Shown here piece by piece: positions 25,501 through 35,567 of a stretch of DNA of 64,000 nucleotides (position 1 is its first letter; each line of letters opens with the position of its first letter). Origin of the DNA: Pseudocercospora fijiensis CIRAD86 (taxonomy: Eukaryota > Ascomycota > Dothideomycetes > Mycosphaerellales > Mycosphaerellaceae); assembly GCF_000340215.1 (NCBI RefSeq), contig NW_006921533.1, positions 4,428,979 through 4,492,978 of the forward strand. The letters are read 5' to 3'. Made by a program: the position numbers and the translations under genes. The notes under the pieces are model-generated. The model did no database searches, had not been told where the DNA came from, and was given only the letters and a program-made list of their open reading frames with translations.

Positions 25501-25700
25501 ATAGAAAGGAGACGACGAGTTGTAGGAATTTAACGAGGAAGAGTTAATTAAGCAAGCTACCGATACTATCGTAGACTTCTACTATAGGAACCCTAGTAAG
25601 CTAAAGCCTACTAGGTACAAACTACTAGAGGGATAGACACCTAAAGAGGGCACTACCGGCCTTATCGACTACTAGACATTGCCGCGTAGGTAAGAGTATA
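19560..25700 (+). pseudogene. Element C gag-pol polyprotein, RIP-inactivated
   Basis: Gag (about 19560-21780) starts with a coiled-coil-like part, has a 62-codon open piece at 20082-20270, a Pro-rich part near 20500-20600, a capsid-like part and a zinc-knuckle remnant at 21540-21588 (Cys-X2-Cys-X4-Tyr; His expected). Protease (about 21850-22180) shows Leu-Asp-Cys-Gly-Ala. RT (about 22560-23280) includes the open piece at 22790-22990 (VYVDYRVVNAITIKNRYLLP); the catalytic box at 23126-23137 reads stop-Ile-Asp-Asn, so the second Asp is lost. RNase H (about 23480-23900), integrase (about 24050-25000) and a chromodomain-like segment (about 25420-25520, LKYIVR-stop-KGDDE) follow. Another 150 bp after the chromodomain remain in frame. 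Confidence 0.88.
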
Positions 25701-25762
25701 CCGTTCTAGATATAGCGGGTAGCCTTTCTCGAGCAGCTCTACTTTATACGTAATAGGGATAA

Positions 25763-25860
25763 GCCGATGCTTTCGCGCCTTATTCGGCACTAACAAACAA
25801 TAGGCCGATGCTTTCGCGTCCTTATCGTTTAATTAACTACCTAGCCGATACTTTCGCGCT
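25763..25860 (+). repeat. Three 41-bp-spaced repeats near the 3' end of element C
   Basis: GCCGATGCTTTCGCG (one copy GCCGATACTTTCGCG by RIP) starts at 25763, 25804 and 25844, a spacing of 40-41 bp. They lie between the end of pol and the 3' LTR. Role unknown. Confidence 0.75.
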
Positions 25861-26085
25861 AGGGCTTACGCACCGCATTATTAACCTCCTTAAGTAGTTA
25901 CTACCGCCGGTTAGCTTTCTACTCGATACGATTACGGCCCCTAGTAACATCGCCGCATATACCGACCTTGCTAATCGCTCTAGATAATAGATATAGATAA
26001 TAGATATTAGCATAAACATTAGTATAGATAATAGGCATTAGTATACGGTCTTATAGGAGCAAGACATGGTTTAGACGAGGGGATG

Positions 26086-26216
26086 TGTTATAGGCTTACT
26101 GTCGTTGCCTTAGGCATCTATCTTTGTACTTAGTTAGCGTGCTTTTACGCTTCCTTCTTCCTTTACAGACAGTTCGACAATCTAATTACGTGTCTGCTGC
26201 CTCTCGCCTGTGTTAC
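26086..26216 (+). repeat. 3' LTR of element C (131 bp)
   Basis: It starts TGTTATAGGC and ends GTGTTAC, followed by CCCCC (26217-26221), the right TSD. It is less altered than the left copy. Confidence 0.82.
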
Positions 26217-26278
26217 CCCCCTAGTATTACTTAAAGATTTTTCTTTTTCGAATATCTATCTAAAAAAACATTACTAGT

Positions 26279-27200
26279 ATAGCTACTCCTTCGCGTACCT
26301 TAGGTAAGCGCGCCGTAGGCGTACTGCCCTCGATACCTACTACGCCTGCCTAGCGCCTACTAAAAGTCCTAGAGGGCTACACTCGTTGCTTTAGGCATAT
26401 AACGGCTAATAGTACGTTTTCTCGCCCCTTACTACGCATACGCGCTTCGCAACTAACTCGCTTTAGATAACCTATCTAAGCTCTACGTAGGCGGCAATAT
26501 AGACCCTACTACTAAGCGTAACTGTAATCGCTACTATAGCAGCTATTATACCTATACTCCTATTACGGTACGCGCGCTAGTGTCGCTACTAGCCCGCATC
26601 CGCGCCGTACGCGCTGCGCGCGACCTTTACGATCTAGACGGCTACGACTCCGTCGAGGAGTCTAACGAGGCCTTAGAGGCACTCTAGGCTAACCTAGACG
26701 CCGTCGTCGTACGTAGGTTTCTTATACGCCCCGCTTACGCTTCGTATACTAACCTCCTTATTAGTTATCCTATCTACGCTCGACGCCTTCTATATTAATA
26801 AGAATAAGGTAACCCTAGGCGGTAAAGCCCTAGCCCGTAAGGGGGCCGCTAGCGGGTCTCTTACGGATATTAACCTACTTAGTACCCTCGAGAACATCGG
26901 CACTAACCTAGCTAGTTTAGTAGAGATTAGTCGTTAGGTATAGTTTTTCCTATAGCCTCGTTTTACTTGCGCTTCGCATACTAACTATACTAGAACCTCG
27001 CTTAACGCGTCGGCGCTAACGCCGTCGCCGCTATCGATACTACTATAGGCATCGAGTAGGAGGAGTCTAAGGAGGAGTCTAAGGATAAGTAGAGTAGGCG
27101 GCCCGCCGTCGCCGCGCCTACGCGGCGCCTTCTTTATATATACTAGGCTAATAGGCCTTTTTTAGTAGCGAAACGAGTACGTATCTACTATTTTTCTTAA
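26279..27200 (+). pseudogene. Accessory gene of element B, antisense to gag-pol, four exons, RIP-inactivated
   Basis: The plus-strand frame holds across three introns that I placed from splice signals: exons 26279-26411, 26467-26712, 26765-26937 and 26994 to a stop at 27144 or 27198. Introns are 55, 52 and 56 bp. Donors are GTACGT, GTAGGT and GTATAG, each intron has a CTAAC branch site 8-17 bases before the acceptor, and acceptors are TTTAG, ATTAG and ACTAG. Phases match at every junction. The start is ATA (former ATG). The product would be about 200-220 residues with no motif I know: a central helical part (RALVSLLARIRAVRAARDLY), a Gly/Lys/Ala segment (GGKALARKGAASG), and a basic C-terminus. 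In-frame stops are TAG/TAA at probable Gln/Trp codons. It is tail-to-tail with the minus-strand pol of B, which ends near 27222. C inserted just upstream. Confidence 0.6.
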
Positions 27201-27221
27201 GTTTTATTTTCTTTTGTTTTA

Positions 27222-30200
27222 ATTACTACCTACGCTTGCGCTTCGCTTAAGCTTCGAACTCGTCTAACGCTATAGAATCTTTAATATAAACAGCTAGCTC
27301 CTAAGTATTATATTCTTTAGGCTAACCTCGCTACTTAATAAGGTAGTACGCCTTCCGCTTCTTTATCTTCTTTGCTACGATTGTTTCTACCTACTACTTA
27401 TCGCCTTTAGCGACGGGTATGCTTACCTTATACTCCTCGCTATCGCGCCTATACTAAGGCTCGAAGAGGGAAATATAGAAAACATTATAGATCTTCGTGA
27501 TTAATAGTAGTGCTAGGCGGTACGCCTGCGCTCTAACTACGTTAATAATACGGAAAGGCTCTATATACTTTAGGCTAAGTTTCTTCTTTAGGACATCTAA
27601 GCTAATATTCTTTATCGATAGCAAGACTAGGTCGCCTATACTATATATCTTAGTAGTATAGTATGCATTGTATTGCTTAGCCTAGTATTCTGCTGCTTTC
27701 TACTAGCGTTCTGTAAGCGTTTTATACGCTTTCCGTAGTCGCTCCGTAGCGTCGATAGCTACTAGTACCCTTCCCTTAGTTAGCTCGTCCCGAGCTAGCA
27801 GCTTATTTACGCTCGGTATCAAATTAGGGTTGAAGCCGTAGAGCATCTTAAAGGGGCTTATACGCAACGTAGGATAAACGCTGTTGTTATAGGCAAACTC
27901 CGCCTAAGGCAATAATTTAGCCTAATTATCCTAGTTCTCGGAGTAATAGTATCGTAGGTATTGTTCGAGGGTCTAGTTCGCGCGTTCGGTTTGCCCGTTA
28001 GTTTAAGGATAGAAGGCTATACTAAGCCTGCGCTTTATATACGCTTCGAAGTAGAAGTCGCTCTAAAACTAGCTAGTAAAAAGCGATCTACGATCGCTAA
28101 CAATGCCTAATAGCACTCTAAAACGCCTAATTACCTCCCTTTAAAGGATATCCGCGAGTTCTACTACTATATACTTCTTCGTCGTTAGGATAAAGAGGCT
28201 TATCTTCGTATAGCGGTCGACTATTACGAGGATCGCAGTATATACGTAGGTACCGAGCTTGCTCGGCGGGAGATCGGTAATAAAGTCTATTATTAATTCT
28301 TGCTAAGGTCGGGTCGGTATAGGTAGAGTAGCGAGCTCGCTATATAGGCGATAGCGCTTCGCCTTCGACTGTTAACAAATTCTATAGGTGCGGACGTAGG
28401 CCGTAATATCCTCGGCTATCTTCGGCTAGAAGTACTTTCGGCGTATTAGGTCTATAGTCTTAGCTATACTAAAGTGTCTAGCTAAAGGGTCGTCGTAGTA
28501 TATGCGTATTAGCTACGTACGCAATGCGTAGTCCTTAGGGATATATAGCGCATCGCCGTAGTAAATAAGGTTACTACGACGAGAATAGCTAGGCAGGAGG
28601 TTAGAACTACTTAACGAGGCTAAGCTACCCGACGGTAAGCTTGTCTCGTATAAGCCTCCTCCTCTCGCTTACTCTAGCTATTATAGAGTGCGTACGAAAC
28701 TAAGGATTATATTAGATGTCTCGTAGTAGGGCCCGTTATTCCTAACGATAGTAGCCGCTACTCTTACGGGACTGCTAATAAAACTCTTGCGTTCCGCTAG
28801 CGCTATACTAGCGTCTCGCATCCTAATATATATAATAGAGATGCGTTTTACAATCGGCTCGATATCCTTAGGTAGATTTAACTATAGAGCTAGTTTCGAC
28901 TATAATATAGGGAGAAGGTTGTTTACCGCCTACGACTCGCTCTCGTAGTCGCTACGTCGTAAAGGCGTATCGGCTAGGTTTCGCTTACTAGCCCGATATT
29001 TAATAGTAAAGTTAAAAGGTGCAAGGAAGGTTGCCTATCTTGTCTACCTTCTAACGAGCTACTTTATCTTTATAAAGCCCTTAAGATTGGCGTAGTCGAT
29101 AACTACGCGGGTCGTATACTAGGCGCCGTCGAGGTACGGGCGCTAATACTTAAAGGACTTAACAACCGCTAAGAGCTCCTAGTTATAGGTCTTATAATTT
29201 GTCTCGGCTAGGACTATTTTTCGTAACTAGAAGGCAATAGGGTACTAATTCCTATCTTCGCTCTATTGTAATATAATTCCTACTAAGGCAAACGTAGAGG
29301 TATTAGTTTCGATACGTAGGGGCTTCGTAGGATTATAGTATCGCAATATCGAGGCCGAGCTAAAGGTAGCCTTTAGCTAAAGGAACGCTTGCTCCTCGCT
29401 TTCGCCCTACGGGACCTGCCCTAGCTTCTGGCTATTTACGGTACCTTTCGATAGGGCGGTTAGCGGTATAACGATTCGGGAGTAATTTAGAATAAACCTC
29501 CGGTAGAAGTTGCAGAATCCGAGGAAGGATTAAACCTCCTTTAGCGTTAATAGGCGAGGCTACTCGGTAATAGCGTTTACCCTACGTTAATCTATCGACA
29601 CGCCTTCGGTACTAACGATAAACCCGAGGAATTCGACTTCTTTCTTCTAAAAGGAACATTTCTTTCTATTCGTATATAAGGCGAACTTCCGGAGCTACGT
29701 AAAGACAGCGCGTACGTCTCGTACGTAGTCCTCTCGCGTTTTGCTATAAATAAGAATGTCGTTAAGGTAGACGATATAGCAAATATTAACTAGGCTAGCT
29801 AACGCCCTATTAATATATCCTTAAAACGTAGCAGGAGTATTAGTAAGCCTAAAAGGCATTACCTTGTACTCGAAGTGCCCGTACCGCGTACGGAACGCAG
29901 TCTTCTACTCGTTGCCTCGCTTAATACGGATGCGGTAATATATATCCTAAAGGTCTAAGAACGTATACTATTCGGCGTCCTTAAGCCTATTAAGCGTTTC
30001 GCTAATAAGAGGCAGGGGGTAACGCTTTTTAATAGTAATCTCGTTTAGCCCCCTATAATCGACGTAGAGTCTTAGACTGCTATCCTTCTTTAGTACGAAC
30101 AGGATCGGCGTACCCGCCTCGCTTATACTAAGCTAGATCTAATTATTCTCTAAGGCTAAGCTTAGGTAATTACGAAGGTCGCTAAGCTCTCTTCCTAAAG

Positions 30201-32215
30201 AATAATAGAGAGGTTTATATAGCGGCTTCGTTCTAGGGATTAGGTTAATCGTATACTCTACGTCTTCGGGGAGCTTGCGTCTCGCTTCGGGCGTTATTAT
30301 AAAAACGTCTTCGAAGTCTTTAAATTCTTCTAGCAAGGAGGAACCTTTAGCGATATCGCGGAGCTAGCGAACGCTAATCGTATACACGTATAAAGCGTTA
30401 TATATATCCTTCTAGAATTCCTATAGTTCCCGTACGCGTATCGAACGCGCTACGGCTTCGTTCCTATAGGTCTAGGTATCTGTCGAGCTATCGACGATTA
30501 CCTTTTAATCGCGCCTCTAAGGCCTACTAAGAATAATATTAGGGAGGGGTATCTCGAAAGCGTAGAACACTCCGGTAGTAATACGTTCTTAGCCTATAGA
30601 GTCGGCGATCCGCAAGCGTAAATAATACGCTCTATAGTAGTATCCTCGGTCGCCCTAGAAACTGTCGGCACTAGGTAGTACGGTATTAACAATCCGCTAA
30701 GGCTAGTATCGTAGAACGAATTCTTAAGATACTATATTAATATTAGCAGCATTATCTAATAAGCATTCGACGGACACTTCCCCTTCTTACGTAACAATTG
30801 CTCCGCGTACGCGTCCCGTAGGTACTACTACTACTAAGCTACTTAGTTAAGATTCCGCACCTATCCCTAGCTCTTAGGAGGTGCCTTATCTTTTCCCTTA
30901 GCCTTCGAGTCGTTCTTCTTCTCTTTAGCGTTAGCGGCGACCTTGTATACCGTAGGGTTGTCGTCTTTCTAGAGATAGCGGTTCGGGTACGCGTTCTTAT
31001 AATAGCCTTTCTAGCGATAGCTATAATATTCGACCTTACTAATATTATACCCGCCTTACGAGTTATCGCCTTTCGTATGCTTCCCGCCTACGCTACGGTC
31101 GCGATTTAACTGCTACTTATAGGCCTAACTATTAGATCGACGCTTCTTACCTTTACTACCTCCGGTTTTATCGTAGTTACGATCCTTGCGTTTGCTAGAC
31201 GGCTTATTAGGGGTCTCGATGCGCGTCGTAAGCTCTACGAGTTCGTAACGCGTCGTTAGTACCGCATAGTATTTAATAATCGCGCTACGAATCGCCGGCT
31301 AGAGTTTAACGAGGAGATAGCGGATCCTATACTCCTCGCTATAGTCGCTAAGTTAATCTTCGAGCACTACGAGCTTAAGGGCAAAGCTTTAGACTAACTG
31401 TCCCTTACGCTAACGGGCCGCCTTATACTCGAGGGTTACGTCTAGTATACGGTTTATAGGGTCCCCGACGCAGTCCCGATAGAAGGTTTTAAAGTCCTAG
31501 TAGGTGTAATTTTACAGGTCCTTAAGGCTGTTTTTATTGTACTATCGCTCCTACGTATCGCCTACGAGGTATATAATACTATAAAGCACCTTGCTTTCGT
31601 CCGTATAATAGGTAGCTCCGGATAGTATAAAGGTAATAGAAAGTTCTCTAAGGAATCGCCTCGACTCCTTAATTGTATCGCCTTTAAAGGGCTTAGGTTC
31701 CTTTAGGCGAGGCTTAATAGCCGTAAGACTAGCGACTACGTAGCTTATACTAGGCATAGTAGCTATGCTTAGCGTACTTTCGGAAAGAGGTAGTCGATAC
31801 GAGACAGATTTAGCTCTCTAAGATTTAGGCCTCTAAATCGACTCGTTAGCTAATTCTTCCTCGTCCTTATTATTATCGTCGCCTAGAGGTAGGGTTATCG
31901 TAGGACCCTCGCCGGCGGTACCGCTGCTCGGAGCTAGCGTATCGCCTACGTCCCTAAGGGTACGAAGACGCGCATTCTCTCGCTTAGCTTCTTAAGCCTA
32001 TACTTCTAGCCTAAGTACTTCTTACTTAGCTAGAAATCGTTCGAGCCGTAGGCGGGTTGCTTCCCGGCGCGCCTAATATTCGGCCTCGTATTATTATATC
32101 GCCGCGTCGTTTTCTAATGCTATAGGCGCTCCTAATGCATTATTCTACGCGTTTCCCGCGCCTGGCGCGTTCGGATCGCTTGCGTTTATCTTTCGGGGTT
32201 CTATAGGCCGCTACG
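27222..32215 (-). pseudogene. Element B gag-pol polyprotein, minus strand, RIP-inactivated
   Basis: Read from right to left: gag (about 32200-30880; open piece 31757-31551 containing PKPFKGDTIKESRRFLREL), protease (about 30800-30450), RT (about 30340-29500; open piece 30336-30139 holding the start of RT), RNase H (about 29400-28950), integrase (about 28650-27750) and chromodomain (about 27420-27290, KRKAYYLIK-stop-RG, WRG expected). The RT box at 29758-29769 reads YLND instead of YLDD. The gag zinc knuckle at 30987-31034 has lost all three Cys and its His, each now Tyr. The integrase retains NGQTERANQTLEQYLRYY. The gene order and chromodomain place it among chromoviruses. Confidence 0.9.
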
Positions 32216-32235
32216 AAGGGTAGACGGTTTAGAAC

Positions 32236-32544
32236 TATAAGGAAATAGGTATATAGCAACGTATAGAATACCCTCTACTAATCGCCGTAGTAGAAAGTAG
32301 AACTAAACCGTACCTTTCTTAGAACAGGGTAGAGTGTTTACTATTAACTAGGCTACGTACGGATAGTATATATGCCGAGCTAGCAACCGAGCATATCTAT
32401 ATAAGCGACCGAGCTTTTCCGCGTATACGCTAAGCAGGCTTTACGCTAGCGAGACAGTACCGCAGTACATGTAATAACATTACATAATTGTTATATAGGC
32501 TTACTAAGGCATAATAGGAGACTTCACTTGCTTAGGTTCTTATA
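32236..32544 (-). repeat. LTR of element B (right; 5' LTR relative to pol)
   Basis: 309 bp, ends TATAAGG..TTCTTATA, followed by the ATAAG TSD at 32545-32549. Pairs with 17531-17839. Confidence 0.9.
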
Positions 32545-32549
32545 ATAAG

Positions 32550-33090
32550 ACTATACTACTATAGTAGATGCGCGCCGAGCGTTAACAAACGCGCTATAAC
32601 TATTAACTAATCGCCTGCTCTTTTAAGGGATCTACCTCTTTACTAGCGCAACCTATAAGACCCTTCTCTTAGCGCCCCCTCTTATTCCTTCCTTCTATTA
32701 GGGCCTTAATGCCTAGGCGATCTGCAAGGACGGCGCGCGTATAAACGGTAATAATAATAATAACGACGGCGCGGCCGGCGCGGCTATATTAGTAATAGTA
32801 TTATAGAGTGTGTTGCTGTTTAAGAAAGGAAGGATATAGCTATATTAGTAACGGTATTGCCGAGTTGTTGTTAGTTAAAGAAGGAAACTAGAAGAAGGTA
32901 AAGTTAGCGCTAAGACGACTAGCGCCGCTATTATTAACATTACTTGCTATTATCGCTGCGCCTATAGATATAACCTTACCTATACTACGAGCCGGAGCGC
33001 ACCCTACTAGCTAAGTTAAAAGAATAGCTATATTAAAGGTTTAATCAAAACTTTAATTAAAACTTTAAGCCGCTCAAAAGATTAAGCGAC
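32550..33090 (+). other. Element A region after pol, left of its extra ORF; no gene assigned
   Basis: This continues element A after B. It is near-identical by eye to 34219-34690 in A', with differences largely of RIP type plus small indels (an extra AATAATAATAA stretch near 32750). No firm coding frame is seen; AT-rich AAACTTTAATT(A/C)AA repeats lie near 33038-33075. Confidence 0.6.
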
Positions 33091-33094
33091 TAAT

Positions 33095-33555
33095 AGACTA
33101 ACTAACTAAGGGCAAAACTATAGAGCTAAGCTAGCCGGAGTCGATCTTGCGGATAATAGGTTACTCCTCGATCTATCTAACCCTTTAAGCGAGGCGAACC
33201 TCTACTACTGCACTTATAATAGCCTTTACCTATAGAAACTAGAAGAACTAAGTTTTTTAAAAAGATATAATTAGTTAACACTTAAAGGCTGCCAAACCTA
33301 ACTAATTAGGGCTAGCGAAACTACGAATAATAATAGCCCTCGTAATAACAAGAACAATAACCCTCGGAAGCGGACAAACCCTCGGAAGCGGATATTACTA
33401 GGTCTTTTAAGAGTAGACGCAAAGAACTCGGTACGACATTACTTAGAGCGGAGGCAGGGCTGCAATACCTCGTACGTCTACCTATTACAGTAGGGAAGAC
33501 GCGCTCGTATTGTAATTAGTCGAAGGCCCTTAATTCTTATAGATACATATTACTC
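33095..33555 (+). pseudogene. Extra sense ORF after pol in element A (copy 1)
   Basis: A frame of about 150 codons between chromodomain and 3' LTR, with few TAG/TAA breaks. Visible: a Leu-rich N-terminal part (AGVDLADNRLLLDLSNPLSE), an Asn/Arg/Lys-rich middle with NPRKR repeated, and a C-terminal basic part (GRRARIVISRRPLILID). The second copy at 34695-35155 keeps the same frame through this stretch, and most differences are synonymous or of RIP type, which suggests a former coding role. No domain recognised. It would be a third ORF of the family or the end of pol in another frame. Confidence 0.45.
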
Positions 33556-33760
33556 TATAGTTTATTATATATAGGGATAGCGTAGTTAGAGTTAGACATT
33601 ATGCTAAAAGTAAGGTTTAATATAGTTATATAATTAGGTAGTTAAGTGTTTAATTTAGCGTAGCTAAGCAGTTTATTAGACTTGCTAAGTTAGTAGCAAC
33701 GGAGGTTAAGGTTAGAATATAGAAAGGCTACGAGGGCGCGGCCTTTAGAAGGGAAGCGTG

Positions 33761-33948
33761 TATTAGAGGCTATACGTAATTGGCATGTAACTAGCTCGAG
33801 TAAAGCTAGGGTCTTAGTGCCTTAGGCAGGGCTTAGCGCTTAGCGTTAGGCTAACTAGCCTACCTTCCTTCTTCTCCTCCTAGTTCTCTATTAAATACTA
33901 CCTGTACCTACTACTACCCTATCTACCTACTAACATACCCTTCTTACA
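33761..33948 (+). repeat. 3' LTR of element A
   Basis: 188 bp; starts TATTAGAGGC (TG start lost to RIP) and ends CTTCTTACA, followed by AGTCT (33949-33953). Pairs with 11743-11930. Confidence 0.88.
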
Positions 33949-33953
33949 AGTCT

Positions 33954-34135
33954 ATAGAACGTATCCTAAAGCACCGGACTAGACAAGGCAAGAAGGAGTA
34001 CCTATTAAGGTAGCAAGGCTATTCGCCTAAATAGGACTCGTAGGAAGCTAAAGGTTCTTTTAAAGATATAACTAAGTTGTTAGATAAGTATTAGACTAGT
34101 ATAAAGAACAAGAAGAAGGCTAAGGGCCTATAATA
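33954..34135 (+). pseudogene. A' gypsy fragment: chromodomain end of pol
   Basis: Continues directly from 11742 once element A and one AGTCT are removed. It encodes the chromodomain remnant (ERILKHR.. then EYLLR and TAG-broken Trp positions) and ends at a stop near 34132. It matches 17258-17440 of A. Confidence 0.85.
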
Positions 34136-34690
34136 TCGCCTAGGAATAATACTACCCCCGGGGTGCTATTAGCTAACTAATTAGAGGCAAGCAATTATTA
34201 GCAATAAAGGACAATAAGACTATACTAGGCGCGCTACGACGCGTTAACTAATTGCCTGCTCTTTTAAGGACTCTACCTCTTTACTAACGCGCCCTATAGG
34301 TCCCCCTCTTATTCCCTTATTCTATCGAGGCCTCGAGGCCTAGGCAATCGGCGAGGACGACGCGGCCGGCGCGGCTATATTAGTAATAGTATTGCGGAGT
34401 GTATTACTATTAAGAAAGGAAGGATATAGCTATGTTAGTAACGGTATTGCCGAGTTATTATTAGTTAAAGAAGGAAATTAGAAGAAGGTAAAGTTAGCGC
34501 TAAGACGACTAGCGCTGCTATTATTAACATTACCTACTATTGTCGCTATACTTGCGAAGACAACCTTACCTATACTACGGCCTAAGGCCGGAAGTGCGCT
34601 ATACTAATCGAGTTAAAAGAATAGCTATATCAAAGGTTTAATTAAAACTTTAAGGCCGAGTTAAAACTTTAACTAAGTTAAAAGATTAAG
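34136..34690 (+). other. A' region after pol with the empty site for element B
   Basis: The uninterrupted ACAATAAGACTATACT at about 34211-34226 is the pre-insertion form of the B target. The rest is homologous to 32550-33090. No coding frame assigned. Confidence 0.75.
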
Positions 34691-34694
34691 CGAC

Positions 34695-35155
34695 TAATAG
34701 ACTAACTAAGGGCAAAAACTATAGAGCTAAGCTAGCCGGGGTCGATCTTGCGGATAATAGGTTACTCCTCGATCTTTCTAACCCTTTAAGTAAGGCGAAC
34801 CTTAACTATTACACTTATAATAGCCTTTACCTATAGAAACTAAAAGAACTAAGTTTTTTAAAAAGATATAATTAGTTAACACTTAAAGGCTACCAAACCT
34901 AACTAATTAGGGCTAGTAAAACTACGATAGTAAATAATAGTCCTCGTAATAATAAGAATAATAACCCTTGGAAGCAGACAAACCCTCGGGAGCGGACATT
35001 ACTAGGTCTTTTAAGAGTAGACGCAAAGAACTCGGTAAAATATTACTTAGAGCGGAGGTAGGGCTGCAATACCTCGTACGTCTACCTATTATAGTAGGGA
35101 AGACGCGCTCGTATTATAATTAGTCGAAGGCCCTTAATTCTTATAGATATATATT
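34695..35155 (+). pseudogene. Extra sense ORF after pol in A' (copy 2)
   Basis: Second copy of the ORF at 33095-33555. The frame is conserved from the AGVDLADNRLLL block to the GRRARI block, with more TAG codons and several Cys/His to Tyr changes. One extra A in the AAAAA run near 34715 shifts the frame before that point. Confidence 0.45.
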
Positions 35156-35369
35156 ACTTTATAGTTTATTATATATAGGGATAGCGTAGTTAGAGTTAGA
35201 CATTATACTGTATTAGAGGTAAGGTTTAACATAGTTATATAATCGGTAGTTGTACGTTCAATTTAGCGCGGACTAAGCGGCCTATTAGACCTACTAAGTT
35301 AGTAGTAATAGAGGTTAAGACTAGAATAAAGACCGGCTACGAGGGCGCGGCCTTTAGAAGGGAAGCGTA

Positions 35370-35567
35370 TATTAGGACTAAAGAGGTTACACGTAATTAG
35401 TATATAACCGGGCTCGAGTGAAGCTAGGGTCTTAATGCCTTAGGCAGGGCTTGGCGCTTAGTAATAGGCTAACTTGCCTACCTTCCTCCCTCTCCTTCTA
35501 GCTCCTTATTAAATACTACCTATACCTACTACTACCCTATCTACCTACTAATATAACCCCTATTACA
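35370..35567 (+). repeat. 3' LTR of A'
   Basis: Starts TATTAGGACTAAAGAGG and ends CCTATTACA. It is about 198 bp, 10 bp longer than the A LTRs because of small indels, including an inserted ACTAA-like piece near its start. Its partner 5' LTR is missing. Confidence 0.8.

Larger units (their letters stand above)
18204..26216 (+). mobile_element. Nested LTR retrotransposon C (innermost)
   Basis: 131-bp direct repeats lie at 18204-18334 and 26086-26216, flanked by CCCCC at 18199-18203 and 26217-26221. Between them are an upstream ORF, gag, protease, RT, RNase H, integrase and a chromodomain-like end, all plus strand. Length is 8013 bp. The right copy starts TGTTATAGG; the left starts TATTATAGG (RIP). 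The repeats end GTGTTAC/GTGTTAT rather than the usual CA, so the exact LTR end could be off by a base or two. Confidence 0.82.
17531..32544 (-). mobile_element. Nested LTR retrotransposon B, coding strand minus (with C inside)
   Basis: It has 309-bp LTRs at 17531-17839 and 32236-32544 and 5-bp TSDs ATAAG at 17526-17530 and 32545-32549. LTR ends are TGTAAG..CTTATA (TGTAAG..CTTACA before RIP), a perfect inverted repeat. The insertion site is proven by A', which has uninterrupted ACAATAAGACTATACT at about 34211-34226. Without C (18204-26216 and one TSD copy) B is about 7.0 kb. Its gag-pol lies on the minus strand; a spliced gene lies on the plus strand between pol and the left LTR. Confidence 0.9.
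11743..33948 (+). mobile_element. Nested LTR retrotransposon A (with B and C inside)
   Basis: It has 188-bp LTRs at 11743-11930 and 33761-33948, flanked by AGTCT at 11738-11742 and 33949-33953. Host sequence on both sides is one older copy of the same family (A'). Without element B (17531-32544 plus one TSD copy) its own length is about 7.2 kb. Order: LTR, gag, PR, RT, RNase H, integrase, chromodomain, an extra ORF, LTR. The TG start of the 3' LTR has become TA, and the CA end of the 5' LTR has become TA, both as RIP predicts. Confidence 0.88.
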
